NCBI GenBank assembly: GCA_040753875.1
Contig: JBFMDV010000005.1
Location: 124,001 to 188,000, forward strand
Direction: 5' to 3'
Length of the DNA stretch: 64,000 bases
Source: Candidatus Zixiibacteriota bacterium
GTDB taxonomy: Bacteria; Zixibacteria; MSB-5A5; GN15; FEB-12
Below are positions 8,263-17,251 of the stretch, piece by piece. The notes beneath the pieces are model-generated. The model worked only from the letters and a program-made list of their open reading frames with translations. It had not been told where the DNA came from and did not search any database. A program made the position numbers and the translations under genes. How positions within the stretch are numbered: position 1 is the first letter of the stretch; every line of letters starts with the position of its first letter.

Positions 8263-10647
8263 TTACCTTTCCCGAATCTCAGCGTTGAACTTCTTTTTCA
8301 GCTCGGCGACGATCTTCTGTTGGACGACGTCCACCTCGTCACCGGCGAGACTTCGTTCGCGGGAGCGATATGTGATCGCTATCCCCACCGACTTTTTCCC
8401 CGCCCCGATCTGTTGGCCGGTGTAGAGATCGAACATATCGACGGACTCGGCAATCTCACCGGCCATAGTTCGAACCAGGTTGAGGATCTGGCCTACCGGC
8501 ACCTGCTCATCCACGATCACGGCAAGGTCGCGCGGAGCCGACGGGTACGCCGGAAGCGGCACGAACTGGCGTCGCTCGTGACTCAAATCCATCATAGCGG
8601 CAAGATTGAATTCAGCATAATACACCGTTTGCTTTATGTCAAATCGCTTGAGCGTTTCAGCGGAGATAAATCCGAGACTGCCGATCGTCGTGCTGCCAAG
8701 GGACGCTTTGAAGGACGCCGAACTCTCCAGGAACGGAACGGCAGTCAGCGCGAAGGTCATCTCCGGCCAGCCGTAATGACGCCCTATCGACGCAATCGCG
8801 CCTTGAAGATCGGCGAACTCGGCCGGGCGCGACTTGACTTTCCAGTTGCCGGGAATGTTACCGGTGGCGAGCAAAGACAAGCGGTCCTCCTCGACCCATT
8901 CCCCTTTGTCGTTGGGGGGCCAGTAGACAGCTCCAATCTCAAACAGCCGAATATCGGTAAGTCTATGGGCGATATTGTGCGATGCCGCGGTCAACGCCGT
9001 CTGGACAAGCGTGTTCCGCATGATGTCGAGTTCATCGGACACCGGGTTGACGAGCCGAACTTTCGGAAGCTCCGGATAGAGCTGTTCCGCAATCCGGCTG
9101 TCCGCCAAACCATGCCCCAGAATCTCGTCGAACCCGGCGGCAGTGAGAATGTGCCGCAAATCCGTTTCGAAGCGGTCACGCTCATGGATTGGCGTATAAA
9201 GGGGACCATTTGTTGAAACGGCGTCAGGGATGTTGGCCCAACCGATTATCCGCGCCACCTCCTCAATAAGGTCAATTTCATTTGCGATATCGGAGCGAAA
9301 CGTGGGAATCGTCACCTGAAGCTGGTTCCCTTCGGCAACGGGAAGACCCAGGGCATTCAGAATACCCGCGATCTTGTCGGTCGAGATGTCCGTACCGAGT
9401 GAGGCCCGGCATCGTTCCGGTCTGAGACCGATGCACTTCGGCCGCCGCGGCTCCGGGTAGGAATCCACCATACCGGTGAGCACCTCGCCGCCACAAAGCT
9501 CTTGAAACAGGAAAGCTGCCCGGTCCATGGCATACGGGATGCCGTTCGGATCAACGCCCCGCTCGAAACGATAGGAGGACTCGGTATTGAGACCAAGCTC
9601 GCGGCGCCCCTTGCGGATTACAACAGGGTCAAAATAGGCGGCCTCAAGGAGAATCGTGGAAGTTGTGTCCTGGACTCCCGACCTGAGGCCGCCCATCACC
9701 CCTGCTGCGGCTACACCCTCCACGCCATTCGTGATCAGGAGGACATGAGAACTCAGTGTGTGGGGTTGCTCGTCGAGCGTGACAAACTTCTCGCCTTCGC
9801 GGGCCCGCCGCACGACTACAGTGTTCGAACCGAAGAGCTCCAGATCGAACGCATGGAGCGGATTGCCGGATTCGAGCATGACCAGATTCGTAATATCGAC
9901 CACGTTGTTTATAGGCCGGATACCGGCCAACATGAGCTTCTTTTTCAACCACCATGGGGATGGACCGATCCTGACATTTCGTATGATCCGGGCCGCGTAT
10001 CGGGGGCAACCTTTTGGGTCCTCGATCTTCACACTGACAAATTCATTGGTGCCGGTTTTGGATTCGCGCAGAGCGATTGTCGGCAACTTGAGTGATACCC
10101 CACCCAGGGCAGCCAGGTCGCGCGCGATGCCGATAGCCGAAAGGAGGTCGCCGCGATTCGGCGTGACCTCAAATCCCATGATGTAGTCATCGAGATCCAA
10201 ATGCTCGATCAAGGGTTTGCCGACGGGGGCATCATTGTCGAGCACCATGATCCCCGAGTGATCGGCCGAGAGGCCAAGTTCCTTTTCAGAACAGATCATG
10301 CCCGAGGATTCGACGCCGCGGATCGTTACCTTCTTGATCTCCATATCGCCGGCGAGTCGGGCACCAACGTGGGCAAGCGGCACCTTCTGGCCGACTGCGA
10401 CATTGGGCGCCCCGCAGATCACCTGTAGTCGCTCGCGACCGGTGTCGACCGTCGCTTTCTGAATCTTGGAAGCACCCGGCACCGACTCCAGCGCTGTCAC
10501 TTGGCCAACTATGACATTTTTTAGATAAGCGCCTGCTGGCTCAATCGACTCGCAGGCGCAGCCGGATAGGGTGAGCCGCTCAGCCATTTCCGGTGCGGAC
10601 CAATTAAGCCCGGTCAGTTCTTTCAGCCAAAGGTACGAGAGCTGCAT
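8263..10647 (-). CDS. pheT: Phenylalanyl-tRNA synthetase beta subunit
   Basis: 794 aa, a normal length for bacterial PheT. It pairs with PheS as an alpha2beta2 enzyme charging tRNA-Phe. Domains in order: B1 and an EMAP/OB tRNA-binding domain (VIVGQVTALE, HVGARLAGDMEIKKV, ~40-150); the B3/B4 editing region (YAARIIRNVRIGPSPWW, NNVVDITNLVM, HAFD, ~210-280); B5 (~400-470); the catalytic-like core with IDLIEEVARIIG; and the C-terminal anticodon-binding FDX-ACB fold (PAYPSAPRDLAVIVDEQVP) in the last ~95 residues. It lies two bases downstream of pheS and is followed at once by the zapB-like gene. Confidence 0.97.
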   Translation of the reverse strand: MQLSYLWLKELTGLNWSAPEMAERLTLSGCACESIEPAGAYLKNVIVGQVTALESVPGASKIQKATVDTGRERLQVICGAPNVAVGQKVPLAHVGARLAGDMEIKKVTIRGVESSGMICSEKELGLSADHSGIMVLDNDAPVGKPLIEHLDLDDYIMGFEVTPNRGDLLSAIGIARDLAALGGVSLKLPTIALRESKTGTNEFVSVKIEDPKGCPRYAARIIRNVRIGPSPWWLKKKLMLAGIRPINNVVDITNLVMLESGNPLHAFDLELFGSNTVVVRRAREGEKFVTLDEQPHTLSSHVLLITNGVEGVAAAGVMGGLRSGVQDTTSTILLEAAYFDPVVIRKGRRELGLNTESSYRFERGVDPNGIPYAMDRAAFLFQELCGGEVLTGMVDSYPEPRRPKCIGLRPERCRASLGTDISTDKIAGILNALGLPVAEGNQLQVTIPTFRSDIANEIDLIEEVARIIGWANIPDAVSTNGPLYTPIHERDRFETDLRHILTAAGFDEILGHGLADSRIAEQLYPELPKVRLVNPVSDELDIMRNTLVQTALTAASHNIAHRLTDIRLFEIGAVYWPPNDKGEWVEEDRLSLLATGNIPGNWKVKSRPAEFADLQGAIASIGRHYGWPEMTFALTAVPFLESSASFKASLGSTTIGSLGFISAETLKRFDIKQTVYYAEFNLAAMMDLSHERRQFVPLPAYPSAPRDLAVIVDEQVPVGQILNLVRTMAGEIAESVDMFDLYTGQQIGAGKKSVGIAITYRSRERSLAGDEVDVVQQKIVAELKKKFNAEIRER

Positions 10648-10649
10648 GT

Positions 10650-11660
10650 TTACACGAATTGCCTGAGGAACCGAAGATTGTTATTGAAGAACAGTCGAAT
10701 GTCGTTAATGCGATATTTCAGGATCGCCGGGCGTTCCACTCCCATGCCAAACGCGAAGCCCGAGTAGATCTCGGGATCGTGTCCCGCCATGCGAAGCACG
10801 TTGGGGTGGATCATCCCGCTGCCAAGGATCTCCAGCCAGCCGGCGAACTTGCAAAGCTGGCACCCCTTGCCATGACAAAGGAAGCAGGAGATGTCGACCT
10901 CCGCTGAGGGCTCCGTGAACGGAAAGAACGACGGGCGGAACCTGAGCTTGACATCAGCACCGAAAAACGCCTTGCAGAAGGCATTCAGCGTCCCCTTGAG
11001 GTCCGCTACCGATACACCCTTGTCCACCAGGAAGCCATCGACCTGATGAAAGGAAATGTGCGATCGGGTGGAGACATCTTCGTGTCGGAACGTGCGCCCC
11101 GGCATGAGGATCTTCATGGGAGGCGTGCGTCGTTCAAGCTCCCTGGCCTGGACCGGCGTGGTGTGGGTGCGGAGCAGACGTCCCCCCTCGACGAAAAATG
11201 TATCGTGCTCATCGCGGGCCGGATGGTCCGGCGCGAAGTTGAGCGCTTCAAAATTGTAGTAGTCGGTTTCGATATGCGGGCCGCGAGCGATCTCGAAGCC
11301 CATACCGTGGAAAATGTCGCAGATCTCCCCCATCACCTGATTGATGATATGTACGGCGCCGATGTATTGGCCAATGCCGGGGAGCGTGGGGTCAACTGAT
11401 GGGCCAGCCGCTATCGCAAGTCTGGACGTAGTCTCTTCGATCGATTGTTCGAGCAGGGTGCGGACCCGGTTGGCTTCGGCGCCGACTGCTTTGCGCTCAT
11501 CGATCGGCAACGAACCGAGCGCTTTGAGCACGGCGGTCAACTGCCCCTTTTTGCCGAGATACTGGACCGAGAGCTCCCGTAACGAATCGAGCGAACCGGC
11601 CTGTCCGATTCGCTCGAGAGCTTCCCGTTCGATCGCTCGTATGTCGTCAACCAGCGCCAT
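10650..11660 (-). CDS. pheS: Phenylalanyl-tRNA synthetase alpha subunit
   Basis: 336 aa, the usual PheS length, ATG at 11660. Residues 1-90 form the N-terminal coiled coil. The class II catalytic core follows: motif 1 region around GMGFEIARGPHIETDYYNFEALN; motif 2 with HTTPVQARELE and GRTFRHEDVSTRSHISFHQVDG; and motif 3 with GFAFGMGVERPAILKY. It makes Phe-tRNA with PheT, encoded immediately downstream. It sits in the conserved thrS-infC-rpmI-rplT-pheST block. Confidence 0.97.
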   Translation of the reverse strand: MALVDDIRAIEREALERIGQAGSLDSLRELSVQYLGKKGQLTAVLKALGSLPIDERKAVGAEANRVRTLLEQSIEETTSRLAIAAGPSVDPTLPGIGQYIGAVHIINQVMGEICDIFHGMGFEIARGPHIETDYYNFEALNFAPDHPARDEHDTFFVEGGRLLRTHTTPVQARELERRTPPMKILMPGRTFRHEDVSTRSHISFHQVDGFLVDKGVSVADLKGTLNAFCKAFFGADVKLRFRPSFFPFTEPSAEVDISCFLCHGKGCQLCKFAGWLEILGSGMIHPNVLRMAGHDPEIYSGFAFGMGVERPAILKYRINDIRLFFNNNLRFLRQFV

Positions 11661-11675
11661 ACCGCGTTCAGCCGT

Positions 11676-12026
11676 CTACTTGCCCGAGGCGATATTGGCG
11701 AGGCTGGTGAACGTGGCCATATCACGGACGGCAATATCGGCGAGGGCTTTGCGATCCAGTTCCACCCCGGCCTTCTTGAGGCCGTGCATCAGGCTGGAAT
11801 AATTGAGACCGCACAGCTTGGCGGCGGCCGAGATTCGCGCGATCCAGAGAACGCGAAATTCCCGCTTTTTGGCGCGACGGTCGCGGTAGGAATACCGCAG
11901 ACCGCGGCGGACGGTCTCGAGGGCAGTCCGGTACAGACGGCTCCGCCCGCTGAAATTGCCGCGGGCTTTTTTCAGGACCTTGTTGTGGCGGCGCTTGGCC
12001 GCAACGTTGTTTTTGGCGCGAGGCAT
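11676..12026 (-). CDS. rplT: 50S ribosomal protein L20
   Basis: 116 aa. Highly basic N-terminal tail [20 protein letters not shown] that threads into 23S rRNA, followed by the globular part with [16 protein letters not shown] and [21 protein letters not shown]20 is needed for early 50S assembly and in several bacteria represses the rpmI-rplT mRNA. It lies between rpmI and pheS as is typical. Confidence 0.97.
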   Translation of the reverse strand: MPRAKNNVAAKRRHNKVLKKARGNFSGRSRLYRTALETVRRGLRYSYRDRRAKKREFRVLWIARISAAAKLCGLNYSSLMHGLKKAGVELDRKALADIAVRDMATFTSLANIASGK

Positions 12027-12062
12027 CTCTTCTGTATCTCCACTTTCTGTTTATTGTCGTGC

Positions 12063-12260
12063 TCAGTCGTTCGGCAGCATCCGCTTGACCCGTTTCAGGT
12101 CCGAATCGGACACCAGCGCCCCTTTGCGCAGATGGCGAATCCGCTTCGTGGACATCTTGGTCAGGATGTGCGTTTTGAAGGCGCGTTTGCGCTTGAACTT
12201 TCCGGTGGCGGTCTTCTTGAACCGCTTCGCCGCGCTGCGGCGTGTTTTGATCTTCGGCAT
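12063..12260 (-). CDS. rpmI: 50S ribosomal protein L35
   Basis: 65 aa and strongly basic: [41 protein letters not shown] and RHLRKGALV are the L35 signatures. It follows infC and precedes rplT, the universal operon order. Confidence 0.97.
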   Translation of the reverse strand: MPKIKTRRSAAKRFKKTATGKFKRKRAFKTHILTKMSTKRIRHLRKGALVSDSDLKRVKRMLPND

Positions 12261-12290
12261 ACGATTTCCTTTATTCTCAGTTCTTCTTGC

Positions 12291-12920
12291 CTACGTTTGC
12301 GACAGAGTCTCGTCACCACTCTCTATTTCGATTTCGTCGACCAGCTGCTCCGGCGCGGCGGCCTCTTTCTTCTGGACCGCCTTGGATGCCTGTACCTTGC
12401 GAATGACTTCCGGCCTGGGACTGAGCACCATGCTCATGTTGTTCCCTTCCTGCTTCGGCGGCAGGTCCACCAGCGCGATATCGGCCAGGTCGGTGGTCAC
12501 ACGGTCGAGAATCTTGCGGCCGAATTCGGTGTGGGCCATCTCGCGTCCCCGAAAGAACACGAACACCTTCACCTTGCTCCCGGAGAGGAGGAATTCGCGT
12601 ACATGCTTGGTCTTGAACAGATAGTCGTGCTCATCGATCTTGGGTCGGTACCGCATTTCCTTCAATTGGAAGGTGTGCTGTTTCTTCTTGGCCTGCTTGT
12701 CCTTCTTGGACAATTCGTACTTGTACTTTCCGAAGTCAAGGATGCGGCACACCGGCGGGCGGCTGTTCGGGGCCACCTCCACCAGATCCAGACCCAATTC
12801 CCTTGCCCGGTCCAGGGCCTCGCGAGTCGGCACGATGCCGATCTGCTCACCGGCCGGACCAATCAGTCGCACCGGCGACACGCGGATACGATCGTTGACA
12901 CGTATGTCCTTAGTGGTGAT
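12291..12920 (-). CDS. infC: Translation initiation factor IF-3 with probable AUC start codon
   Basis: Binds the 30S subunit and checks start-codon/initiator-tRNA pairing. The conserved N-terminal part reads KDIRVNDRIRVSPVRLIGPA; it lies upstream of the first ATG/GTG/TTG in frame (GTG at 12881, which would delete it). Reading upstream there is an in-frame TAG at 12938-12936 and no canonical start, but a strong AGGAGG Shine-Dalgarno sits five bases before an ATC codon (12920-12918). Start at that ATC gives 209 aa. infC genes with AUU or AUC starts are known (E. coli, Myxococcus) and let IF-3 repress itself. Other signatures: the middle helix with FGKYKYELSKKDKQAKKK and the C-terminal DEHDYLFKTKHVREFL. 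A ~20-residue acidic tail follows the normal end. Confidence 0.93.
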   Translation of the reverse strand: MTTKDIRVNDRIRVSPVRLIGPAGEQIGIVPTREALDRARELGLDLVEVAPNSRPPVCRILDFGKYKYELSKKDKQAKKKQHTFQLKEMRYRPKIDEHDYLFKTKHVREFLLSGSKVKVFVFFRGREMAHTEFGRKILDRVTTDLADIALVDLPPKQEGNNMSMVLSPRPEVIRKVQASKAVQKKEAAAPEQLVDEIEIESGDETLSQT

Positions 12921-12949
12921 ACACTCCTCCTGTAACTACAGCGTCTTTC

Positions 12950-14875
12950 CTACGAGAGTCCTTTACCCGTAATTTCCTGTTTCAACATGCCGACAACCTC
13001 GCCAAGCGATTTCACTCCGAGGTCGCCGATACCATGCTTGCGCAACGCTATCGAACCGTTCTTCGACTCCCGTTCCCCGACAATAAACATGTAAGGGACC
13101 TTGGACATCTCGGCATCTCGTATCTTGGCGCCGATCTTCTCGGAACGGTCGTCAACAGCAGCCCGTATATCATCTTTCTTCAGAGCCTCAACCACACCAC
13201 GAGCATACTCGTTGAAGCCGTCGGTGATCGGCAGCACTTTCACCTGCACCGGCGCCAGCCACAGCGGGAACGAGCCAGCATAATGCTCTATCAACACGCC
13301 AAAGAACCTCTCGATCGATCCGAGCAATGCCCGGTGAATCATGTACGGCCGCTTTTGGTGGCCGTCCTGACCGACATAGGTCAGATCGAAGCGCTCCGGC
13401 AACGAAAAGTCGAACTGGATGGTCGAGCATTGCCAGCTTCGGCCGATCGCGTCTTTGATCTTAATGTCGATCTTGGGGCCGTAGAACGCCCCGCCGCCGG
13501 CATCGACCTGATAGGCCATACCGGCCTGCTCCAGTACTTTTCGCAAACCGTCCTCAGCCTTGATCCAATCGGCCGGATCGCCGACCGCTTTCTCCGACGG
13601 TCGGGTGGAAAGATACACATCGTAATTGGTAAAGCCAAACGATTTCAGAATGTGTACACAGAAATCCAAAAGCCAGACCAGCTCGGCCTCCATCCCCTCC
13701 TGCGTCACAAAATGGTGGGCATCATCCTGGGTGAATCCGCGCACGCGCATGAGCCCATGAAGCACGCCCGCCCGCTCATAGCGGTAGACAGTACCAAGTT
13801 CCGCCCACCGAAGCGGCAGGTCGCGATAGGACCAGAGTCGTGACTTGTACATCTGAATATGGAACGGGCAATTCATCGGCTTGAGCTGATACGGCCGCTC
13901 GTCCACCATGGTTGGTGCGTACATGTTCTCGATGTAGAAACCGGTATGGCCGCTCTTGTTCCAAAGGTCCAGATTGGCGATGTGCGGCGAAAACACCAGT
14001 TCATAGCCGTTTCGCAGATGCTCTGAGCGCCAGAAATCCTCTATAATGGTCCTGATACGCGCACCTTTCGGCAGCCACAGAATCAGGCCGGCTCCCACTT
14101 CTTCGGTGATATGGTACAACTCGAGCTGTTTGCCCAGCATGCGGTGATCCCGCTTCTTGGCTTCCTCGATGCGCGCCAGGTATTCATCGAGCATCGCCTT
14201 CTTGGGAAACGAAATCCCATAAATACGCTGAAGCATCTGCTTATGCTCATCACCGCGCCAGTAGGCGCCGCTGGTCGCGGTCAGCTTGAACGCCTTCACA
14301 ATCCCCGTGCGCGGGATGTGCGGTCCTCGACAGAGATCCTCGAAACGCGAATGATAATAGAACGTGACGGTATCGTCGGCTATCCCCTCAAGAAGCTCCA
14401 CTTTGTACGTAGCGCCCTTGGAGCGATAGTAATCCATCGATTGCTCCCGGCTTTTCACTTCGCAACGGAAAACGGCGTCCTCGGCAATAATCTGCCCCAT
14501 CCGCTCCTCTATCCGGGCCAGATCCTCCGGTGAAAACGGCTGTGGCACGTCGAAATCGTAATACCACCCTTCGTCGATGGGGGGGCCAATAGCCAGCTTG
14601 ACGCCCGGAAACAGTTCCTGTACCGCCTGGGCCATAATGTGCGATGACGAGTGCCAAAACACCTGACGCCCTTCGGGTTGATCGAAAGTCAGGATCTCCA
14701 CCGGAGCGCCCGCGGTGATCGGATAACTGAGGTCACGCACGACACCATCGACTTTGGCGGCAATAGCCTCTTTAGCCAACCGAGGCGAAATGGACTCGGC
14801 GATTTGGGCGCCGGTCACGCCGGAGCGGAACTCTTTGGCCGATCCGTTCGGAAATTGTATGCTCACCTGTGACAT
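12950..14875 (-). CDS. thrS: Threonyl-tRNA synthetase
   Basis: 641 aa from the ATG at 14875. Order of domains: TGS (residues ~1-65, SIQFPNGSAKEF); the N2 editing domain with HSSSHIMAQAVQELFPG and a CRGPHIP-type zinc/editing site (~66-240); the class II catalytic core with KPMNCPFHIQMYKSRLWSYR, where Cys and later His residues hold the zinc that recognises threonine; RYERAGVLHGLMRVRGFTQDD; and a C-terminal anticodon-binding domain (last ~110 aa). First protein gene of the thrS-infC-rpmI-rplT-pheS-pheT block and separated from tRNA-Val by a terminator; no promoter is evident between the two. Confidence 0.96.
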   Translation of the reverse strand: MSQVSIQFPNGSAKEFRSGVTGAQIAESISPRLAKEAIAAKVDGVVRDLSYPITAGAPVEILTFDQPEGRQVFWHSSSHIMAQAVQELFPGVKLAIGPPIDEGWYYDFDVPQPFSPEDLARIEERMGQIIAEDAVFRCEVKSREQSMDYYRSKGATYKVELLEGIADDTVTFYYHSRFEDLCRGPHIPRTGIVKAFKLTATSGAYWRGDEHKQMLQRIYGISFPKKAMLDEYLARIEEAKKRDHRMLGKQLELYHITEEVGAGLILWLPKGARIRTIIEDFWRSEHLRNGYELVFSPHIANLDLWNKSGHTGFYIENMYAPTMVDERPYQLKPMNCPFHIQMYKSRLWSYRDLPLRWAELGTVYRYERAGVLHGLMRVRGFTQDDAHHFVTQEGMEAELVWLLDFCVHILKSFGFTNYDVYLSTRPSEKAVGDPADWIKAEDGLRKVLEQAGMAYQVDAGGGAFYGPKIDIKIKDAIGRSWQCSTIQFDFSLPERFDLTYVGQDGHQKRPYMIHRALLGSIERFFGVLIEHYAGSFPLWLAPVQVKVLPITDGFNEYARGVVEALKKDDIRAAVDDRSEKIGAKIRDAEMSKVPYMFIVGERESKNGSIALRKHGIGDLGVKSLGEVVGMLKQEITGKGLS

Positions 14876-14892
14876 CAACTTACTTCTCTATC

Positions 14893-14939
14893 AAAAAAGG
14901 CGGGCGGCCGGCCGGAGTGAGACTCCATCGGCTTCCCGC
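14893..14939 (-). terminator. Intrinsic terminator after tRNA-Val
   Basis: On the minus strand GCGGG (14939-14935) pairs with CCCGC (14904-14900), with further GC-rich pairing and an inner GGAGT/ACTCC hairpin, followed by six T residues (14898-14893). It would end the tRNA transcript before thrS, or act as a leaky terminator/leader element for thrS. Confidence 0.75.
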
Positions 14940-14947
14940 AAAACTAA

Positions 14948-15024
14948 TGGTGGGCGATACTGGAATCGAACCAGTGACCCCTTGCATGTCAAGCAAGTAC
15001 TCTAACCATCTGAGCTAATCGCCC
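14948..15024 (-). tRNA. tRNA-Val (anticodon GAC)
   Basis: 77 nt including an encoded 3' CCA. The acceptor stem GGGCGAT pairs with ATCGCCC, the D-arm has AGCTCAGATGGTTAGAG, the anticodon stem CTTGC/GCAAG encloses TTGACAT (anticodon GAC), and the T-arm carries GGTTCGATTCC. All cloverleaf arms pair. Confidence 0.96.
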
Positions 15025-15071
15025 GTCCCGTATCAGGTTGTACGCCTGGCAAGGCCTGGACGCAGTCTTAA

Positions 15072-15100
15072 AGTTTACTTTGGATGGTCGCACTTGTCAA
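15072..15100 (-). promoter_or_regulatory. Sigma-70 type promoter for tRNA-Val
   Basis: Minus-strand TTGACA (15100-15095), 17-bp spacer, TAAACT (15077-15072). Start expected near 15064, about 40 nt before the tRNA. The rest of 15025-15286 shows no gene; I see no clear promoter for the plus-strand gene at 15287. Confidence 0.75.
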
Positions 15101-15286
15101 CTGTTATTTTGCGATGCAACAGCATACTTGACTGTTGGTTCCGCCAAATGCCTGACGTCGCCTCCCCTACGTCACCGGCCGCACCTTCAGCCGATGACCG
15201 CACGCGCCGATAACAATGGTATCGGACGAGGAATGTCAGAACTGTCCATCCCCTAAAGGAGTGGACTCGCAAGTGAGATAGGAACT

Positions 15287-15853
15287 ATGCCATCAAGCAG
15301 CGCCCAGCAGATCAGCACCATCGTTGAAATAATCCGCGCCACCAAACCAAAGTCGGTCCTCGATATCGGCATCGGGTTCGGCAAGTACGGTTTCCTGTGC
15401 CGGGAGTATCTCGAACTCTGGGACGGACGCGACCGATACAACGACTGGCAGACTCAAATCGACGGAATTGAGGCATTCGAGGAGTATGTCACGCCGCTGC
15501 ATCGCCTCATCTACAGCAATATACATATCGGAGATGCGCTGGTTGCTGTCCCCCGGCTCACCACATACTACGATCTTATCCTTCTCATTGATGTCATCGA
15601 GCATTTCTCGATTGAGGACGGCCAACGCTTGTTGCGGGATTGCGCACATCGTGGGCGCGCCTGTCTCGTGTCTACGCCTCTCGAGGTTTCGGCTCAGGGG
15701 AGCGCGTTCGGCAACGCCTATGAAACGCATCGCTCGCAATGGTCACGCGATCATTTCGCCGAGTTCCCGGAGCACATCATTATTCCCAACCCGCAGTCGC
15801 TGCTCTGTTACTTGAGATTCGATGGCGCGCGCGTGGCATCCGCGTCTGCCTGA
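15287..15853 (+). CDS. Class I SAM-dependent methyltransferase, small
   Basis: 188 aa, ATG preceded by AGGA five bases upstream (AGGAACT-ATG). Residues ~22-40 hold the SAM-binding motif I, SVLDIGIGFGKYGF. An acidic residue in DGIEAFEEYV fits motif II, and DLILLIDVIEHF fits motif III/IV of Rossmann-fold methyltransferases such as UbiE/type 11. Substrate unknown. One of only two plus-strand genes in the window; its 3' end faces the HDOD gene and shares the hairpin at 15896-15917 with it. Not obviously part of the neighbouring operons. Confidence 0.8.
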   Translation: MPSSSAQQISTIVEIIRATKPKSVLDIGIGFGKYGFLCREYLELWDGRDRYNDWQTQIDGIEAFEEYVTPLHRLIYSNIHIGDALVAVPRLTTYYDLILLIDVIEHFSIEDGQRLLRDCAHRGRACLVSTPLEVSAQGSAFGNAYETHRSQWSRDHFAEFPEHIIIPNPQSLLCYLRFDGARVASASA

Positions 15854-15886
15854 AACGGGACATACGGTCACTCCGTCACATCGCCC

Positions 15887-15917
15887 AAAAGAAAACGCCT
15901 CCCCATTAGGAGAGGCG
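15887..15917 (-). terminator. Intrinsic terminator ending the fliC-flgM-HDOD unit
   Basis: Minus-strand hairpin CGCCTC/GAGGCG (15917-15912 with 15901-15896) with inner CC/GG pairing, followed by TTTTCTTTT (15895-15887). It lies 27 bp beyond the HDOD stop. Read from the plus strand it may also stop the methyltransferase transcript. Confidence 0.8.
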
Positions 15918-15944
15918 CCAATCACGCACGTCGACGCGCCACGC

Positions 15945-16829
15945 TTAGCTGATGCCGGCCATTTTCATGAACGTCTCGGCCTTCACGTACTCCTCGCGGA
16001 GGGCCTGGCTGAAGCCTTCCAGGTCTTCGATGCCGACGCCAAGGACTTGCAGGGTCGATTGGTCCCACCCGCCCACCAGGTGCGCTTCATCCCGATCATA
16101 AAACGTCTTCTTGGCAATGTAGTTGGCCAGGTGAACGGTATGGATGAGCGGCTCAGGGGCCGGGCTCTCGGCAGGGTGATGGTGATAGGTAATAGCTTCG
16201 CCGAGCCGTGAGGGGAGCTTCCACTGGACAGCCAGCAGTGAGCCAATCTGGCAATGGGTGTAACCGAGCACTTGTTCTTCTACTTTGTAGGTCTCGGATT
16301 GATTGTCGGTAACACGAACTTCTTTGAATCGACGGTACTCTTCCGGTAGGAACGCGCACAAAATGATCTTGCCGATATCATGAAGCAGCCCGGCCGAAAA
16401 GGCAGCGTCGGGATCGACCATGGCATTGCCCTGGACCTTCCGCGCCATCAAACGACAGCAGAAAGCCGTGGCCAGCGAATGACGCCAGAATTTCTCCTCG
16501 AATTCCTGGTCGATGTTCTTCCCCTTGAACATGTCCAGCACTGACGCTGACAAGACGAGATTCTTGATTGCCTCGAGTCCGACGATGACGACCGCTTGTT
16601 TGACGGAATCAACCTCCCGTGTTAAGCCGTAGAAGGCCGAGTTAGTCAGTTTGAGCACCTTGACCGACATCGCCGGGTCCTCGGATAGTATCGATGCTAT
16701 CTGGCCCGCCGACGTTCTGGGGTCATTGATGACTTTTTGGATTTGATGAAATACAATCGGTGGCGTCGGCAGATTACGAATGTTGGAAACAATCTGCTTT
16801 ACCCGGTTGTCTACAGTCACCGTCGTCAT
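15945..16829 (-). CDS. HDOD-domain protein
   Basis: 294 aa. The HDOD domain (residues ~15-215) shows NLPTPPIVFHQIQKVINDP, SILSEDPAMSVKVLKLTNSA and AGLLHDIGKIIL. HDOD proteins resemble HD phosphohydrolases that have generally lost activity and act in signalling, often with chemotaxis, c-di-GMP or flagellar systems. No receiver or GGDEF domain is attached. It is the last gene of the flagellin/flgM unit, 24 bp after flgM, suggesting a flagellar regulatory role (inference). Confidence 0.88.
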   Translation of the reverse strand: MTTVTVDNRVKQIVSNIRNLPTPPIVFHQIQKVINDPRTSAGQIASILSEDPAMSVKVLKLTNSAFYGLTREVDSVKQAVVIVGLEAIKNLVLSASVLDMFKGKNIDQEFEEKFWRHSLATAFCCRLMARKVQGNAMVDPDAAFSAGLLHDIGKIILCAFLPEEYRRFKEVRVTDNQSETYKVEEQVLGYTHCQIGSLLAVQWKLPSRLGEAITYHHHPAESPAPEPLIHTVHLANYIAKKTFYDRDEAHLVGGWDQSTLQVLGVGIEDLEGFSQALREEYVKAETFMKMAGIS

Positions 16830-16853
16830 AGCTCATGCACCCCGTCGTCTGTC

Positions 16854-17177
16854 TTATACATCATCGGCAAGATGGTCGGCAATCTGTTCCTTAATCTCGG
16901 GCCGCCCGTAATAACCTTCTTCGATACGGCGCTTCACTTCGGCGATGCGCTTGTTGCCGGCCAGATCGCGTGCCGGATTTCCGCCGTCAGCCTGGTCCTG
17001 CCCGAGGAGTTCATCGCGGGCCACCGCGGCCAATTGCGACAATCGACGGCGCGCGTCGTCTGTAATCGTCACATTGTCGCAGTGTTTTTGCGCGCCGGCA
17101 ACGTTATCGCTACTGGCTGTAACGGCCGGACGATTCGGCTTCGAAGCTCCACCCGGCGTGGTCGGTCCTATCTTCAT
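16854..17177 (-). CDS. flgM: Anti-sigma-28 factor FlgM
   Basis: 107 aa with a GGAGGGTG Shine-Dalgarno. The first ~50 residues are low-complexity and probably disordered; the C-terminal half (LAGNKRIAEVKRRIEEGYYG) matches the sigma-binding helices of FlgM, including the near-universal R-I-x-x-G-Y/F-Y segment. FlgM holds FliA inactive until it is exported through the finished hook. It lies behind fliS and an FlgN-like chaperone gene in the late flagellar unit. Confidence 0.88.
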   Translation of the reverse strand: MKIGPTTPGGASKPNRPAVTASSDNVAGAQKHCDNVTITDDARRRLSQLAAVARDELLGQDQADGGNPARDLAGNKRIAEVKRRIEEGYYGRPEIKEQIADHLADDV

Positions 17178-17251
17178 ACATCACCCTCCTTACATCCTAT
17201 ATTAGGGCGATCGCTGTCGGCCGGCGACATCAGCCACGGCCGCAGCGCATA

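Noticed and set aside
11784-12935. 383-aa plus-strand frame
   Set aside because: Shadow of rplT, rpmI and infC, which are unmistakable.
14876-14947. T-box or other tRNA-sensing leader before thrS
   Set aside because: Only a terminator of the tRNA gene is seen; no T-box sequence or specifier loop.
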